A stretch of DNA of 64,000 nucleotides from Mangifera indica (GCF_011075055.1 NC_058154.1:11478475-11542474), one strand, 5' to 3'. Positions 48,410 to 61,230 are shown, counted from the stretch's first letter. The notes: a model not told the origin generated them from the letters alone. A program made the numbers and translations.

Positions 48410-51400
48410 TTACGTACTCCCGTCCCCCTCATTTTTGTTTGCTAAAAACTCTAGAGCAATTACCACATCACCCATCAATGGTCGCATATCTGCTTCTTCC
48501 TGGAGACACATGGCTGCCACTGCAAGCGCTTGGGCTAGACCCTTTTGAGGGTACTTTTCTTCTAGCAATGGATCTGCTATAATTGAAAACTTCTTTCTGT
48601 CTTTTAACAATGGTGCTGCCTGCAAAATTAAAGATGATTATTATAACTTTAACTTACTATTAAGGCTAGGCTAGCAAGAATTTTCTAACATCTGGTCCAA
48701 TAGCCTATCCACTGTTAAAATATTGTTTATTTTGGACTCATAGTTCATCACAGTTTTTCTTTTGAACTTTGCAAACCAAAATGCCTCTTGACAGTTTAAG
48801 GAACTCACAAACTATTTAAATAGACTTACTTTAGTGTCTTCAAGCGATATGAGATGCACATATAAACACAACATCTCTCTCGTGTTTTGTCTAACGGTGT
48901 CACATCATTTGAAGAGAGATGTTGAGTTTATATATGTATCCCATATCGCTTAGGGATGCTAAGGTAAGATTGGTTAAATAGTTTGTGAATTTCTAAAATT
49001 ATTAATCTGTGTTTTGGGTTGCATTATGTATCCAAAGTGGATAATATTTTGACGGTGAGTTAGTTTGACCAAGGATGTTATGCATTTTATTTGGAACAAC
49101 GGAGGTTTTTGAACATACCCAAGTGACTAAATTCTGTTCTTCTGTTGGTCTTGAATTGTCAATGACTCTCCTTCCTGTGATTATCTCTAAAAATACGACT
49201 CCGAAGCTGTAAACATCGGATTTGGTTGTCAGTTGTCCTGTTGAGGCATACTCAGGTGCACAATATCCATAGGTGCCCATTACTCTAGTGGAGACATGAG
49301 TTTTATCCCCAGTTGGACCGAGCTTTGCAAGGCCAAAATCTGAGAGTTTTGGATTGAAGTCCATATCCAGCAGAACATTTGATGCTTTAAAATCGCGGTA
49401 TATTACCGGGGGATTGGCTGTTTCGTGCAAATATTCAAGCCCTCTTGCTGCACCTTCAGCAATTTTCATCCTGGTTGCCCAATCTAAAGGTTTTCTGCCT
49501 GGCTGTAAGTCTGTTAAACAATGTTCACCAATCAGAAATTGAGCTCAATGCAGTATATTTATAAACAAGCCAATATGAAGTGAATTTTCGGATATACCAA
49601 GAAGGTGGTCCTCCAGGGAGCCACCAGCCATGTACTCATAAACTAGAATTCTCTGATCACCATCAGCACAGTAGCCAACCAGACTGACAAGGTTTTGATG
49701 GCTAAGTAGGCTTAACATCAAAACTTCTACTAGAAATTCTCTGTTTCCCTGAAATCCATTCCTGTCAAGTTGCTTAACAGCAATTTCCTGAGAGCCATGA
49801 ACAGCACAACACATAGAATTACCAGGCAAGAAAAGATTAATCAAAGCAGACTAAGAGATGGATTGCAATATTACTTGATCTTCAAGATTCCCTCTGTATA
49901 CCCTCCCAAAGCCTCCTTCTCCCAGCAGATTGTCGGGGTTGAAGTTGTTAGTCGCTTCACATAGCTCTCGATAGGAAAGGATATTCACAGAAATGTTCCC
50001 TTTACCTAATTTGTTTAATTCTTCATTGATGTATCTGTGCCTGCTGCTTTCTGCATAGCAAACAAGTTCAAATTTATTGGACAATAAGTGGCCTCAACAA
50101 TACTGCACATATAGACCAATCTGTGCTCATATATCCTCTATAAAATGACAGAAGAAATTCAAACAAACTAAATATGCATTCATGAATCCTGAAGATGACA
50201 AAAGGACTAAATTGATATATGATGAGGATAGTGATTTTTATGGATTTATGGGGTTTTTGAAAGAGAAATAAATGGTTGAAGCTCCAGTAGACCCAGTAAA
50301 TCATTATGAAAACTTGAGACTTCTTCAGAAAGACAAGAAATGACTCTAGTCTGAAATTAAAGAAACACTTTAATGACCAAATATGCTGCTAGGCTGCAAA
50401 GTATGTACTGCCCAACAAAATTCAGTCATTCGGGGCCTCTAAATTGGCAATGTAGTAATAATCTAATTCAAGCAATACTTGTTCCAAATTTATTTAGTAG
50501 TTTTTAATTTTTTGAGTTAATGTTTTGTTGTATAATAGTAGCCCTAATTCAAGAAGCAAGGATTTCGACAAGTGAATTTTCAAGGAAATCAGTAGTAGTG
50601 GATGGATTAGGTTGATACACTCAAATAAATGCAGCAGTTAGAACTTAGTTTGCTTATTAGTCCATTTGAATATAACAGGTATGATCTGTCGACCGGAGCA
50701 ACCTACTATAGTGTGTGTATGGCTTGTGGAGATGCGACCAATCAGTATACATTGTTAGTTAGGGTTTGTATATAAAAGTTTATGTACACGAGAGAGTGAG
50801 TGCACATAATAAAGAGAGTTAAGATTAAGAGTTCAGGTAGAGGGAGTAGAAATAATCTCTTCGTTTTGTAATTTTTTATGTAAAGACTTGTGTTCCTATG
50901 TTGAGTATTTGTACGTTTTTGTTGATTGTCTTTTTTGAGTTTCCTAACAATTCTAATATGAAAACAAGCCGATTGTTTTGACATAAGAATGATGTCACAA
51001 TGACATCAACACTTTTTTTTCTTTTTTCAAAGAACAACTATTCTAAGCTTTGAAAAACCATCCAGAACAGTCATGCATATAGAACCTTGAACCTCAATTT
51101 CAAGCTTAAACAAGAAAGGTGATAGGAATTACAAATTTCCAGCAATTCACCTAAACACAGTTAAGATTTTAGAAAATGTAAACCATTTGTTGTCCAAGAA
51201 AATAAAACAATAAAACTATGTGTACCCAGTTTTGAATAGTTAACTGAGTAACGGGATTATATATCATTATGTGATTAGATATTACTTTATTAGATAATAT
51301 AATATCCAATTAAATACTCAACACTAGATACATAACCTTGCTCAAGACAAAATGCCTTCCATTATATTAGGTTTCATATGTGACTATGAAATTAAATTAT

Positions 51401-51609
51401 AACACCAATAGTGGAAGACATAGAACTAAATAACAAATAAACAGTGAACAAGAACATTTCTTCATCAAATTTTCCGTAGAAGATTTACCAGTTTTAAAGG
51501 AGATGTTAGCAAATGAGCCTGGAAAATTTTTGGGGTCCTTGCTGCTCCTTTTTAGTGATAAGTTGGCTTCTCTTGTATCTGGCATGCAACATGAAAAGCA
51601 GGACATCAT
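48410..51609 (-). CDS. Receptor-like cytoplasmic kinase, RLCK-VII (PBL27-like)
   Basis: RLCK-VII kinases relay signals from membrane pattern-recognition receptors. Exons (minus order) 51489-51609, 49875-50050, 49598-49787, 49119-49510 and 48410-48619 give about 362 residues, all in frame. The N-terminus MMSCFSCC offers cysteines for palmitoylation and membrane anchoring. Kinase motifs: GEGGFGRV (84-91), IAVKQL with Lys104, [11 protein letters not shown], catalytic YRDFKASN with Asp202, SDFGLA with Asp220, and activation loop [18 protein letters not shown]. The family uses YRD in place of HRD. The linker before AVK is shorter than usual (NLEDQ-EIAVK) and the C-terminal tail is short. The 1.4-kb first intron is unusually long. 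It lies next to LRR receptor-like protein genes, but no functional link is shown. Confidence 0.93.
48839..48960. repeat. Inverted repeat (fold-back) in the last intron of the kinase gene
   Basis: CAAGCGATATGAGATGCACA (left arm) pairs with the right arm near 48918-48955 (TGTATCCCATATCGCTTAG). Arms are about 40 bp with a loop of about 30 bp. This looks like a small MITE-type insertion. Confidence 0.65.
51205..51345. repeat. MITE-like copy inside the first kinase intron flank
   Basis: It starts CAATAAAACTATGTGTACCC, one of the clearest left termini of the family. Confidence 0.55.
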
Positions 51610-52678
51610 AATCCTTCATCCACTTTCTTCAATCCCACCACCACCCCAGGATTCAAGAAACATCAAAATGAATCTTGAATATACAGGCCTAGAACCATGC
51701 AAAAAGTACTGCAAGTTTCATCAATTCTCGTCAAATTAATTCAATTTGTTCGTAAACCGCAGCATTGGTAGCTTTCCCCAGAAGAACAAACTTTTTTTTC
51801 TCTTTTGCTTGCTCAGGAAAAAACGGAGAACTTATTCCTCTAATGAATCTATTCTTCAATCTCTCTACAAAATTGAAAAAAGGGACTCCGTCAACTTCTG
51901 CTAAATTTAGAAGCTGACAGGTGTTTGCCTTTGTTTCTATATATGCCTATATATCTTCTCTTATTGTCTCTTAATCTTGCCAGGTCAACCATGCCAGAAT
52001 ATCCATTGAATCCTGGAATTTATTCATTGGTTTGTTACGCATGCTTTAATGGGAGAATTTGTAACAATTATAACAAAATTTTTAGAAGAAACCACTATCT
52101 TCATCTGGAAAACTTTACATAAACTGGTACAGCAGATAACTTAGCATAAATAGCCACTTACTGTCCTTATCTTTATTGGAATAGCGAACACATGGGAACC
52201 GCTAAATTAATCAAACTAACTGGATTATCTATAAGATAAACCAATTTCATAGCAAACAAATCTTGGAAAACTAATATTGGTATTCTGGATTTTCCAAGTC
52301 TAAATGGGATTTGCCAGGATATGTTGTTTTAAGGGGGGATAAATAAAAGGGCATGCACAAGCATAATCAATCAATATATGCAACACTATTCATTTGATAA
52401 ATATTAGAGTTGGATACGAATTGAGCTAGCTTGGATTGGTTTGATGTTATGTTAAATTCAAGCTGTAGCTTCAGTTGAATTGTAAGATTTATTTTGTATA
52501 GATGGAATAAATAAATCAATCATAAATTTGTAGGATTTACACGTAGAGTATCAAAATACAAAATTAAATATTTTAGTACCTAAAATGCTATACAATTTAA
52601 ATCTGTAAAACTTTCGATATTAGCTCTTGACATGACTACTCTTCTGTGCTAGAAACTTTCTTAAATGAGAACTTTCAA
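51610..52678. other. Kinase promoter and spacer
   Basis: Nothing recognised beyond the likely promoter of the minus-strand kinase gene and AT-rich sequence. Confidence 0.4.
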
Positions 52679-54060
52679 TGGCATGGATTCGGAGTAGGAC
52701 CTAGCCAACATATAGTATAAAAATTTAAATTTCCATTAAAGGTCTAATAAACTTTAAAACCTACATTAATGTTGTCCTTTCATATCATAACTTTTAAGTG
52801 TATTGAATTTATATTTATTGATCACTTAATCTCATCTATAAATTGTTATTGGATTATTCAATTACATAATTTTATTAAAACCAAAATCATAATTAATGTT
52901 AACCTATGTCAGTAAATTTCTAAAATGAATCCCTTTTTGATAATACTATTCATTTTGTGGGTGACGCAATTTATTTTGATGACAACCATCGAAATCTCCA
53001 ACTAGTTTGAATTGGTCATTATGGATTTAAGTTGAGTTCGAACTAAACCATGTTTAGACTAGGCTTATCTTGAATTAAAGGTTAAGTGTCTATTTTGTTG
53101 ATGATGACTGAAATGAGTTTGAATTTTGATTACGCTGACAAAAGTAAAACAAAAACAAAGAAAGAGATTCAAAAGGCAACGTGAAGGGGCCGCCAATATG
53201 TTAATTGAGTAAAGTCATAAGTGGTGCTCTTTCAAGTTGTGAGTTGTGATGTTATTACCAATTTTTTACGCAATTTCATAGATGAGATACACTATTTCTT
53301 GACAACAATAAAACTATGAGCACAAACAATAATGTGTTACCATGTGATTGACAACTTTCAATGGGATGTTTTTGGAGTGGGACCTAACCAATATATAGTA
53401 TAAAAGTTGACCCTCCCATAAAAGGTTCAATAAACCTTAAGCCTACGCTAATCTTGTTTACCCAGATTATAACTTTTTATGTGTATTAGACTTATATTTA
53501 TTGATTATTTAAACTCATTTATAAACTGTCATTGGACTATTCAAACATTTAATTTAATTAAACCAAAATCATAATTAATGTTAACTCACATCAGTAAATT
53601 TCTAACATGAATTCCTTTTTTATAACACTATTCATTTTATTGATGATACTATTTATCTTAATGACAACCATCAAAGTTTCTAACTAGTTTGAATTGGTTA
53701 TTATGAACTCAAGTTGAGTTCGAACCAACCCATGTTCAAGCTAAACTCAGCGTGAATCCAACGTTAAGTATCCATTTTGTTGATGATGACTTAGATGAGT
53801 TTGGATTTAGTGATGTTGACAAAAGTAAAACAATAACAAAGAAAGACACTCAAAAGGCAACGTAAAGGGGCCGCTAATATAGACGTAATTGACTCAAGTC
53901 ATAAGTGGTGCTCTTTCAAGTTGTGAGTTGTGATGTTGTTACCAATCTTTTACGTAATTCCATAGTTAAGATACATTATTTCTTGATTGTAATAAAACTA
54001 TGTGTATAATTTTATACACAAATAATGATGTGTTATCATGTGATTAGATATTGTTTTATG
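52679..54060. repeat. Two-copy tandem repeat, period about 691 bp
   Basis: Copy A (about 52679-53368) and copy B (about 53369-54060) align along their length. Matching landmarks are AAAAGGCAACGTRAAGGGGC at 53171 and 53862, and the AACCAAAATCATAATTAATG segment in both. Neither copy has a long open frame. MITE-like ends (AATAAAACTATG) close both copies. Confidence 0.8.
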
Positions 54061-54529
54061 TCTAATTTTAAACTATTTAATTATATAGTGATAAGTCTAT
54101 TATACAAATAGCACTAATATTCTTGTTTGTGGCATATTCTCAAACGAAATAGCAATATGAGGGACTGAACTTACATAGATTAAGAAGTACCTTATGAACC
54201 CAATTATCGGATTCATGATTCAAAACCATTTTGCCCGTTTGTTTCCTTTGTATGGGATTTAACGCTTCAATAATATGAGTTAAATGATATGTGCGAAATT
54301 GAAGTTGAAAGGGAAGGATGAAGTTAGAAAATCAGGGCTATAAATATTGTCTTACTTGGTGTTAATGGTGTATGTAACAGGTTATATACAATGAAACGTA
54401 CAGAAAGTCTCTGAAAAGAGAACTTTTTGAAGCTGGGTTCTGACCCACCAAAAGACTTTGACAAAGAAAGTTGAGACGTGCAAGTATTCATTCACATTGA
54501 GCGTATTTTTTTGGTCAGGAGAAGAATCC

Positions 54530-54537
54530 TATAAATA
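54530..54537 (+). promoter_or_regulatory. TATA box of the first LRR receptor-like gene
   Basis: TATAAATA lies 61 bp upstream of the ATG at 54598. The position suits a short 5'UTR. Confidence 0.55.
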
Positions 54538-54597
54538 CCATGCTGCCGATAAGACTCTCATGCCCATTTCCTTCTTCTAATTTCACTCTGAAACTGC

Positions 54598-57593
54598 ATG
54601 TCATTAATGAAACCAACCAAGACTAATATTGTTGCTGTTCTTTTCCTGCAGTTATTTGCCATATCAACCATCAGTATTAGCTTTTGCAGTGGAAGCTCTA
54701 ATGTCCGCTGCACCCAACGTGAGAAACAAGCACTCTTAAGGTTCAAGCAAGACCTCAATATTGGCAATAGCCTGCGGATAGCTTCTTGGAATGGTGATGG
54801 AGATTGCTGTACATGGGCTGGCGTTGCCTGTGACAACTTTACAGGCCATGTCCATAAACTCAACCTTCGAAATCCTTACGATGACTCTCTATCGTATGCT
54901 TTTATGTGGTCGATGTTGGTTGGTAAGTTCAACACTTTGCTTGATTTGAAGCATTTGAGCTACTTGGACTTGAGTGGTAACTATTTTGAAGCAGTTCAGT
55001 TTCCAGCATTTCTGGGTTCAATGAGGAAATTGAAATACCTTAACCTCAGTCTCTGTGGATTCGTGGGAATGATTCCTCATCAACTTGGAAATCTCTCTCA
55101 TTTGCAATATCTCGACCTTCGTCCTTACTATCCCAGCAACTTATATGTTGAAAATTCTTTGTGGTTATCCAGTCTTTCTTTGCTGAAGCACCTTGACATG
55201 AGTGGGGTGGACCTCAGCAAAGCCTCTGACTTGCTGCCCGTGATAAACACACTTCCATTTTTAGAAGTTTTACAATTGTCATATTGTCAACTTCATCATT
55301 TTCCTCCACTACCTACTGTAAATTTTTCTTCCCTCACCAAGCTTGATCTTTCCTACAACCTATTTGATAATTCCTTGATTCCTAGTTGGGTTTTTCGTCT
55401 TAGTCATTTAATGTACCTGGATCTATATTACAGCAATATTCAAGGTCCAATTCCTGATGGACTTCAAAACCTCACTTCTCTTAGATATCTTGCTTTGTCT
55501 CACAATCATTTGAATTCATCAATACCCAACTGGCTGTACAAATTCATTCATCTTGAGTACCTTTGTCTTTACAACAATAGTTTGGTAGGTGTGATATCTG
55601 AAGATATAGGGAACATGACTTCCATCAATTGGCTTGATCTCTCACTCAATGGACTTAAAGGGAAAATTCCCAAATCAATGGGAAGACTATGCAACCTGAG
55701 GTCTGTTTTTCTATCATGTATTGAATTAAATCAAGATGTATCAGAAGTTTTAGATATTTTCTCAGGATGTGTTGCAGATAGACTAGAGAATGTTTATTTA
55801 TTAAGTAGTCAACTGTCTGGTCTTTTGTCTAATCAACTTGGGCAGTTTAAAAGCTTAGTCAATCTACAATTAAGTGTGAACCTGATTTCGGGTCCTATTC
55901 CAGCGTCTTTAGGGGAACTCTCAGCCTTGAGGTCTTTAGATCTTTCATTCAACAAACTGAATGGATCTCTTTCTGAAATTCACTTTGCAAACCTCACAGG
56001 ACTTTATCTTTTTTATGTATGTGGAAACTCTCTGATGTTGAATGTAAGTCCTAGCTGGGTTCCTCCTTTTCAACTTCAAGAGTTAGGACTAAGATCTTGT
56101 CATGTGGGTTCTCAGATTCCTTTGTGGGTTTTTTCCCAGAAGAGTTTGATCTATCTGGATATTTCCAATTCTGGAATTTCATCCACAATTCCCAGTAGGT
56201 TTTGGGAATCATTTCCCACGCTTGTTTATTTTAATCTCTCTCACAACCAAATCTATGGAGCGATGCCGAATTTAACAGAAGCTTTTGAACTTGAGTTATT
56301 CGATTTGAGCTCGAATAACTTGTTGGGGCCATTGCCTCTTATTTTCCCCCATATGAATGCACTTGATCTTTCTGACAATGCTTTTTCAGGATCCATTTTT
56401 CATTTTGTATGCTACAGGATGAATGAGACAAAGGGAATGAAGATTCTTAACCTCAAGAACAATCAGTTATTCGGAGAATTACCTGATTGTTGGATGAATT
56501 GGAAAAATCTGTTGGTCTTGAATTTAGGTAGCAATAGTTTTCATGGTAACTTTCCAAACTCGTTGGGAATGTTAAGTTCCCTTCAGTCATTGCATCTTCG
56601 CAGAAATAGTCTCTCTGGAGGAATTCCTGCATCCCTGAAGAATTCTAGAGACTTGAATTCCCTTGATATTGGTGAAAATAAGTTTTCCGGAAATGTTCCA
56701 ATGTGGATTGGAGAAACGTTTACAAAATTGATGATTCTCAACCTCCGAATAATTTTGATGGGTTCTTACCAGCAGAACTTTGCCATTTGATGTCTTTACA
56801 GATCTGAGATCTTGCTGATAACAATTTCTTCGGGAATGTACCAAGATGTATCAATAACTTCACAGCCATGGTCACAGTGGACTATTCTGGAGACAACTGC
56901 ATTCAATACTTATCGAGCTCTCCTTATCCAGGATCCTATCGTGGTTTTACAATAAATTATCGTGAAGATGCATTGCTTGTGATGAAAGGGAAAGCATTTC
57001 AATATGACTCAATTCTTAACCTGGTAAGAATCATAGATCTTTCCCATAACAAATTATCGGGAGAGATTCTAATGGAAGTGACCAATCTTACTGCGCTGCA
57101 ATCACTGAATCTGTCACACAATCATCTTAGTGGAAAAATTCCTGAGAATATCGGAGCAATGAGTTCATTGGAGTGCATTGATTTCTCGTTAAATCAACTG
57201 TTTGGTGAAATCCAACAAAGCATTTCAAGGTTGACATACTTAAATCACCTGAACTTTTCCGATAACAACTTAGTCGGGAGCATTCCTTTGGGCACTCAGT
57301 TACAAGGATTCGATGCATCCTGTTTCACTGGAAACAAACTTTGCGGACCTCCACTTTGGAAGAGCTGCACTGCAACTGGTCCAATACCTACAGATTCTAA
57401 GAATGCAGGAGGAGAAGATGTTAACAAGTATGAAGTTCAGTGGTTCTATGTAAGCATGCCGCTCGGATTCGTTGTGGGTTTCTGGAGTGTAATAGGACCT
57501 CTTCTTATAAACAAAAGATGGAGGTACATGTATTGTAATTTCTTGGATTGTCTTGGGGATAAGTTTTTATGTGTTGTAAGAAAATGTCACTAG
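54598..57593 (+). pseudogene. LRR receptor-like protein gene with frameshift and nonsense codon
   Basis: It encodes a Cf/EIX2-type receptor-like protein, normally a plasma-membrane receptor without kinase domain. Visible parts: signal peptide (hydrophobic IVAVLFLQLFAISTISISFC), LRRNT domain (CTQREKQALLRFKQDL, DCCTWAGVACDN), about 25 LRRs including FNLSHNQIYGAMPNLTEAF, then an acidic juxtamembrane segment, a TM helix (VSMPLGFVVGFWSVIGPLLI) and a short tail. The frame breaks at 56748-56750, where about 4 bp are missing compared with the LRR consensus. An in-frame TGA follows at 56805-56807, where ILDLADN is expected. The frame then runs cleanly to TAG-region stop 57593. A truncated secreted 730-residue protein could still be made. 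Confidence 0.88.
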
Positions 57594-58097
57594 CTTTTTA
57601 ATTTTGAAGTTCTGGTATTTTATGTCATTTCATAAACAAGATGAAGTATTGTAATAAGCAAAGTTTATTAACATGTTTTCTGTGTACCTGAGCAGATTAC
57701 TTAAGCAGCAAAGTTTGTTAATGCATGATTGATTACATGATGACATAGTTTTATTGATTAGAACATATTCTAACATAGGTTACCATATATTTAGAGTATA
57801 TATGTTAGAGTATATTCTAACATTTCCTTAAGCTCAAATAATCAGAATAAAATCATGTGCCATGTTTCATATGGGTCCTTGAAAAAATGGAACCGGAACT
57901 AGAACCGGTTCTTACATGAAGAAGTTTAAGGGGAACGGAACCGGAACAACATTAAGATAGAAGATTTTTTTAACTTTGCTGTGGGTTTGACTTGACTTCA
58001 GGTTTCACTAGCAGAGTAAGATCATTTGTTAACAATTATCATACAATTTTTCTTATTATTAATTCGATGAGGTTACTCTTATATTTGCTATAAGCTT

Positions 58098-58651
58098 TAG
58101 GGTTGTGCAATATTCGGTTTAAATAGTAAAATCAGACTAAAATATTTAAAAATTATAATTTAGTTTATAAAATATTTTGGTTTGATTGTTGATAAATTTT
58201 TGAAAAATAGTTTTTAATTTTGGGTTGCAATTTGGGCCATTTTCAAATCGAATTAAACCGTAAACCGTATTTAAAAAAAAAAAATATATATATATATACC
58301 GTATTTAATATATATATATATATATAAAACACTATTTAAAAGAATTTTTCCATAAGCAATTAGGTATACAACTTTTTTTATATATTTATATTATTTTTTT
58401 TTATGCATATTGTACAAATATTTCATATTCATTTTACATATTTATATTATGTTCAAGAAAAAGATAATTCAATTACTTTTATTAAATAATATATATTTAG
58501 AATTAAATGATTTTAATTGCTTCAAACGATAATCTAAACTATGTTTTTTTACTTTGTTTTGGTTTGGAAATTTTCCAAATCACGCATTTTTTTCTCAATT
58601 TCGTTTGAAAAACCTTTCAAACCGCACCAAATTGGATCATACACACCCCAA
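58098..58651. mobile_element. hAT-like element of 554 bp with paralogous empty site
   Basis: It is flanked by ATAAGCTT (58090-58097) and ATAAGCTC (58652-58659). The left end TAGGGTTGTGCAATATTCGG pairs loosely with the right end TTGGGGTGTGTATGATCC (reversed). The matching site in the other duplication unit (about 61636) reads CTATAACCTCTGTT with no insert. Confidence 0.75.
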
Positions 58652-58991
58652 ATAAGCTCTGTTATAAAATTTTCTGTTTTACAAATTTTAACCTTTTCTT
58701 TTTATTATTTGCAATATGTATAGCTGATATCATGTAGACATCACCAATTCAATCAGTTGATCAAACTGGTTGGATTGGTGAAGACCTAGACCAGCCTTTT
58801 AATTGGGTCAACGCTAATTTAAGTTTTACATGCCCAACTCAGATGGAAATAAATGCATTACACCCTTTGTATGTAAATTAGACAAAGTAAAAAAGAGTGT
58901 ACAATCTCAAATGTTCACACTACAGTTATCATTCAGAAACAAGCTCCCAACAGTCAAAGACAAAAAAAAAAAAAAAAAGAAAGAAAAAAGT

Positions 58992-61229
58992 CTAGTAACA
59001 TTTTCTTACAACACTGCCCAGTTTGTCCTGGAGGCAATTCAGGAATTGGAAATACATGCACCTCCATCTCCTGTTGAAGAATAGAGGTCCTATAAAACTC
59101 CAGAATCCCACCACAAATCCAAGAGCCATCCTTCAATAAAACCAGTTAACTTCACCTTCATTACCATCTTTTTCTCCTCTCTGGTGATTGCTGGATGTTG
59201 GATTACTCACGGTACAATTATTAGAAGGGGAGGACCACAAAGTTCATTGCCAGTTGAGGAATGTGGCTTAAAGGTGTTAAGGAGAATTTAGTCATTATGG
59301 AGTTTGTTATGGTCTGTAATGTAATTTGAAGCTAAAGGGCGTATATTAAGGTTGAGTGCTTGACTTGAACAGATTCAGTCGGCTCCCTTTGCTCTGCTCT
59401 GCTCTTTGCGATTAGGGTTCTGTTATTGTTCTTGTGATTTTAGTTGAACCAAGGAGAAATCTTCTGGTTTTCTCCGGTTGTATAAGTGTCTTGAGTCCTG
59501 ATGAAGGCTTGGTAGAAGGCATTGTTTCACGGTGTGTTATAGTCGTGTGAGGTGTAGATCAGAGGGTATTGTGTAAATTGTAATCGCTTATGTTCCATAG
59601 TGGATTCGATTAAAAGACTTGTCTCTGCCTTGGATGTAGGGTTTCAAATCGAAACTTGAACCAAGTATTTCTTGTGTTTCTTCTTTGTTGATTTCTTGTG
59701 TTGTTTTATCTTATTTGACTGTTCGCTAATCTCACTAATCTTGTATAAACATTCTTAATAAACCTAATTCAAATTAACACCAGTAAAACAAGATGCATTA
59801 AAACCTTGTAGTTGAGTGCTTAAAGGAATCTTTCCAGAAATTCTGTTGTTGGATAAGTTAAAGACACTCAGAAACGTCAGATTTGAAATGCTTTGTGGGA
59901 TTTCATCAAAAAGTTGATTTCCAGAAAAATCAATGGACTCTAAAAATATCATAGCACCAATGTTCTTTGGAATTCTGCTAGTAAAAGAATTGTGAGACAG
60001 AATCAATGATTGCAATGCTAAAAAATCCACCACTTCCATATGAATCTCTCCAAAGAAGTTATTTTTTGAAAGATCTATAATTCTTCCAAAATTTAGAATT
60101 GTATTATATTCAGCCATTGCACCTTTATTCACAAGTACTGCATCCTCTAGATTTGCTGAATAAAAATCTGCACCAGACCAATTATCTATATCCTGTTCCA
60201 TTTCACTCACTCTCATCATTACATTGAAGTTATTGATACACCTTGGAATGTTTCCAAATAAATTGTTATCAGTCAAATCTAAAATTTGTAGAGAAATGAG
60301 ATGACAAAGTTCCTTTAGTAAAAGACTGTGAAACTTATTTGATTGAAGGATGAGGATCATTATTCTTGAAAATCTTTCTCCTATCCACACAGGGCTATTT
60401 CCAGTAAACTCTTTTTCACTGAGATCAAGTTTAACTATCTCTGTACAATTCTGAAGTGACAAAGGCATTTCCCTTAAAAAGTTGTTTTTGTGAAGGCTTA
60501 ATCTATTGTTCCCCTGAATTTAGGACTTTTAAGAGTTGCCAGTTCATCCAACAATCAAGCAATTTCCCTGATATGAAGTTGTTTCTGAGGATCAGTATTT
60601 CCATCAAACTTTCCCATTCATGTCATTAAACAAATGAGCAAAATTTGATCCTAAAAAGGCATTGCAGGAAACATCAAGTACATACATATTTACGGGTCTG
60701 TGAGGTAGAGGACCTGATAAATTTTTTGAATTCAGGTTGAGTAAACTAAGTTGAGTTGACTTGATTAAATTTGGAATCTTGCCATAGAATTCGTTGTGTG
60801 AGAGATTTGAAAATGGTAATGGAAATTTGAACAAATACTGTGGAATAGTGTCAACAATGCTTGAGTTGAATAGATCAAGGTAAAACAAAGTCCCTTGCGA
60901 ACAAAACCAAGATGGAAAATGAGGCCCTAAATGACAAGAGGGTAATGCAAAGTCAAAATTTAGATGGAGGAACCCACTGAGGAGGGAATTTTAAATTTAG
61001 TGAATTTCCAAATGCATCAAATCTTATAAGTCCTGTGAAATTGTTAGTAAATTTCAGAAAGAGTTCCGTTGAATTGGTTATAAGAAAGATATAGAGTTTC
61101 TAAGGATGAAAGTTCTCCTAAAGACCTTGTAATAGGACCTGAAATTGAGTTGTAAGCAAGAAGAAGAAATTTTAAATTTTTGAACCGTCCAAGTTTGTTA
61201 GTTATCGGACCAAAAAGATGGGTACCCAC
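58992..61229 (-). pseudogene. LRR receptor-like gene relic, 5'-truncated and split by a solo LTR
   Basis: On minus it begins abruptly within the LRRs (LFGPITNKLGRFKNLKFL at about 61220) and ends at TAG 58992-58994. It has several lesions: a stop after LSEIY at 61044, frame changes around 60890-61040 and at 60470-60600, and the LTR insertion at 59255-59779 right after NASCFTG. The TM segment and tail lie beyond the insertion (about 59000-59150). It closely resembles the 61971-63999 gene and is dead in several ways. Signal peptide and N-terminal LRRs are absent. Confidence 0.88.
59255..59779. mobile_element. Solo LTR (525 bp) with 5-bp target duplication
   Basis: It begins TGAGGAATGTGG and ends AAATTAACA, the TG...CA ends of LTR retrotransposons. 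It is flanked by CCAGT at 59250-59254 and 59780-59784. AATAAA near the right end could be its poly(A) signal. No internal retrotransposon sequence remains. The paralogous gene at about 62230 has the uninterrupted site GCCAGTAAAACAAG. Confidence 0.88.
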
Positions 61230-61230
61230 C

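Larger units (their letters stand above)
57711..61230. repeat. Tandem duplication unit containing the middle LRR gene and its 3' flank
   Basis: 57711 onward (AAGTTTRTTAATGYATGATT) matches 61231 onward. Both stretches lead from the 3' flank into an LRR gene read on minus. The unit is larger than its partner because of the hAT-like element and solo LTR. Confidence 0.8.

Noticed and set aside
54558..54863. Minus-strand frame at the start of the first LRR gene
   Set aside because: It is antisense to the signal peptide and LRRNT domain and has no recognisable protein features.
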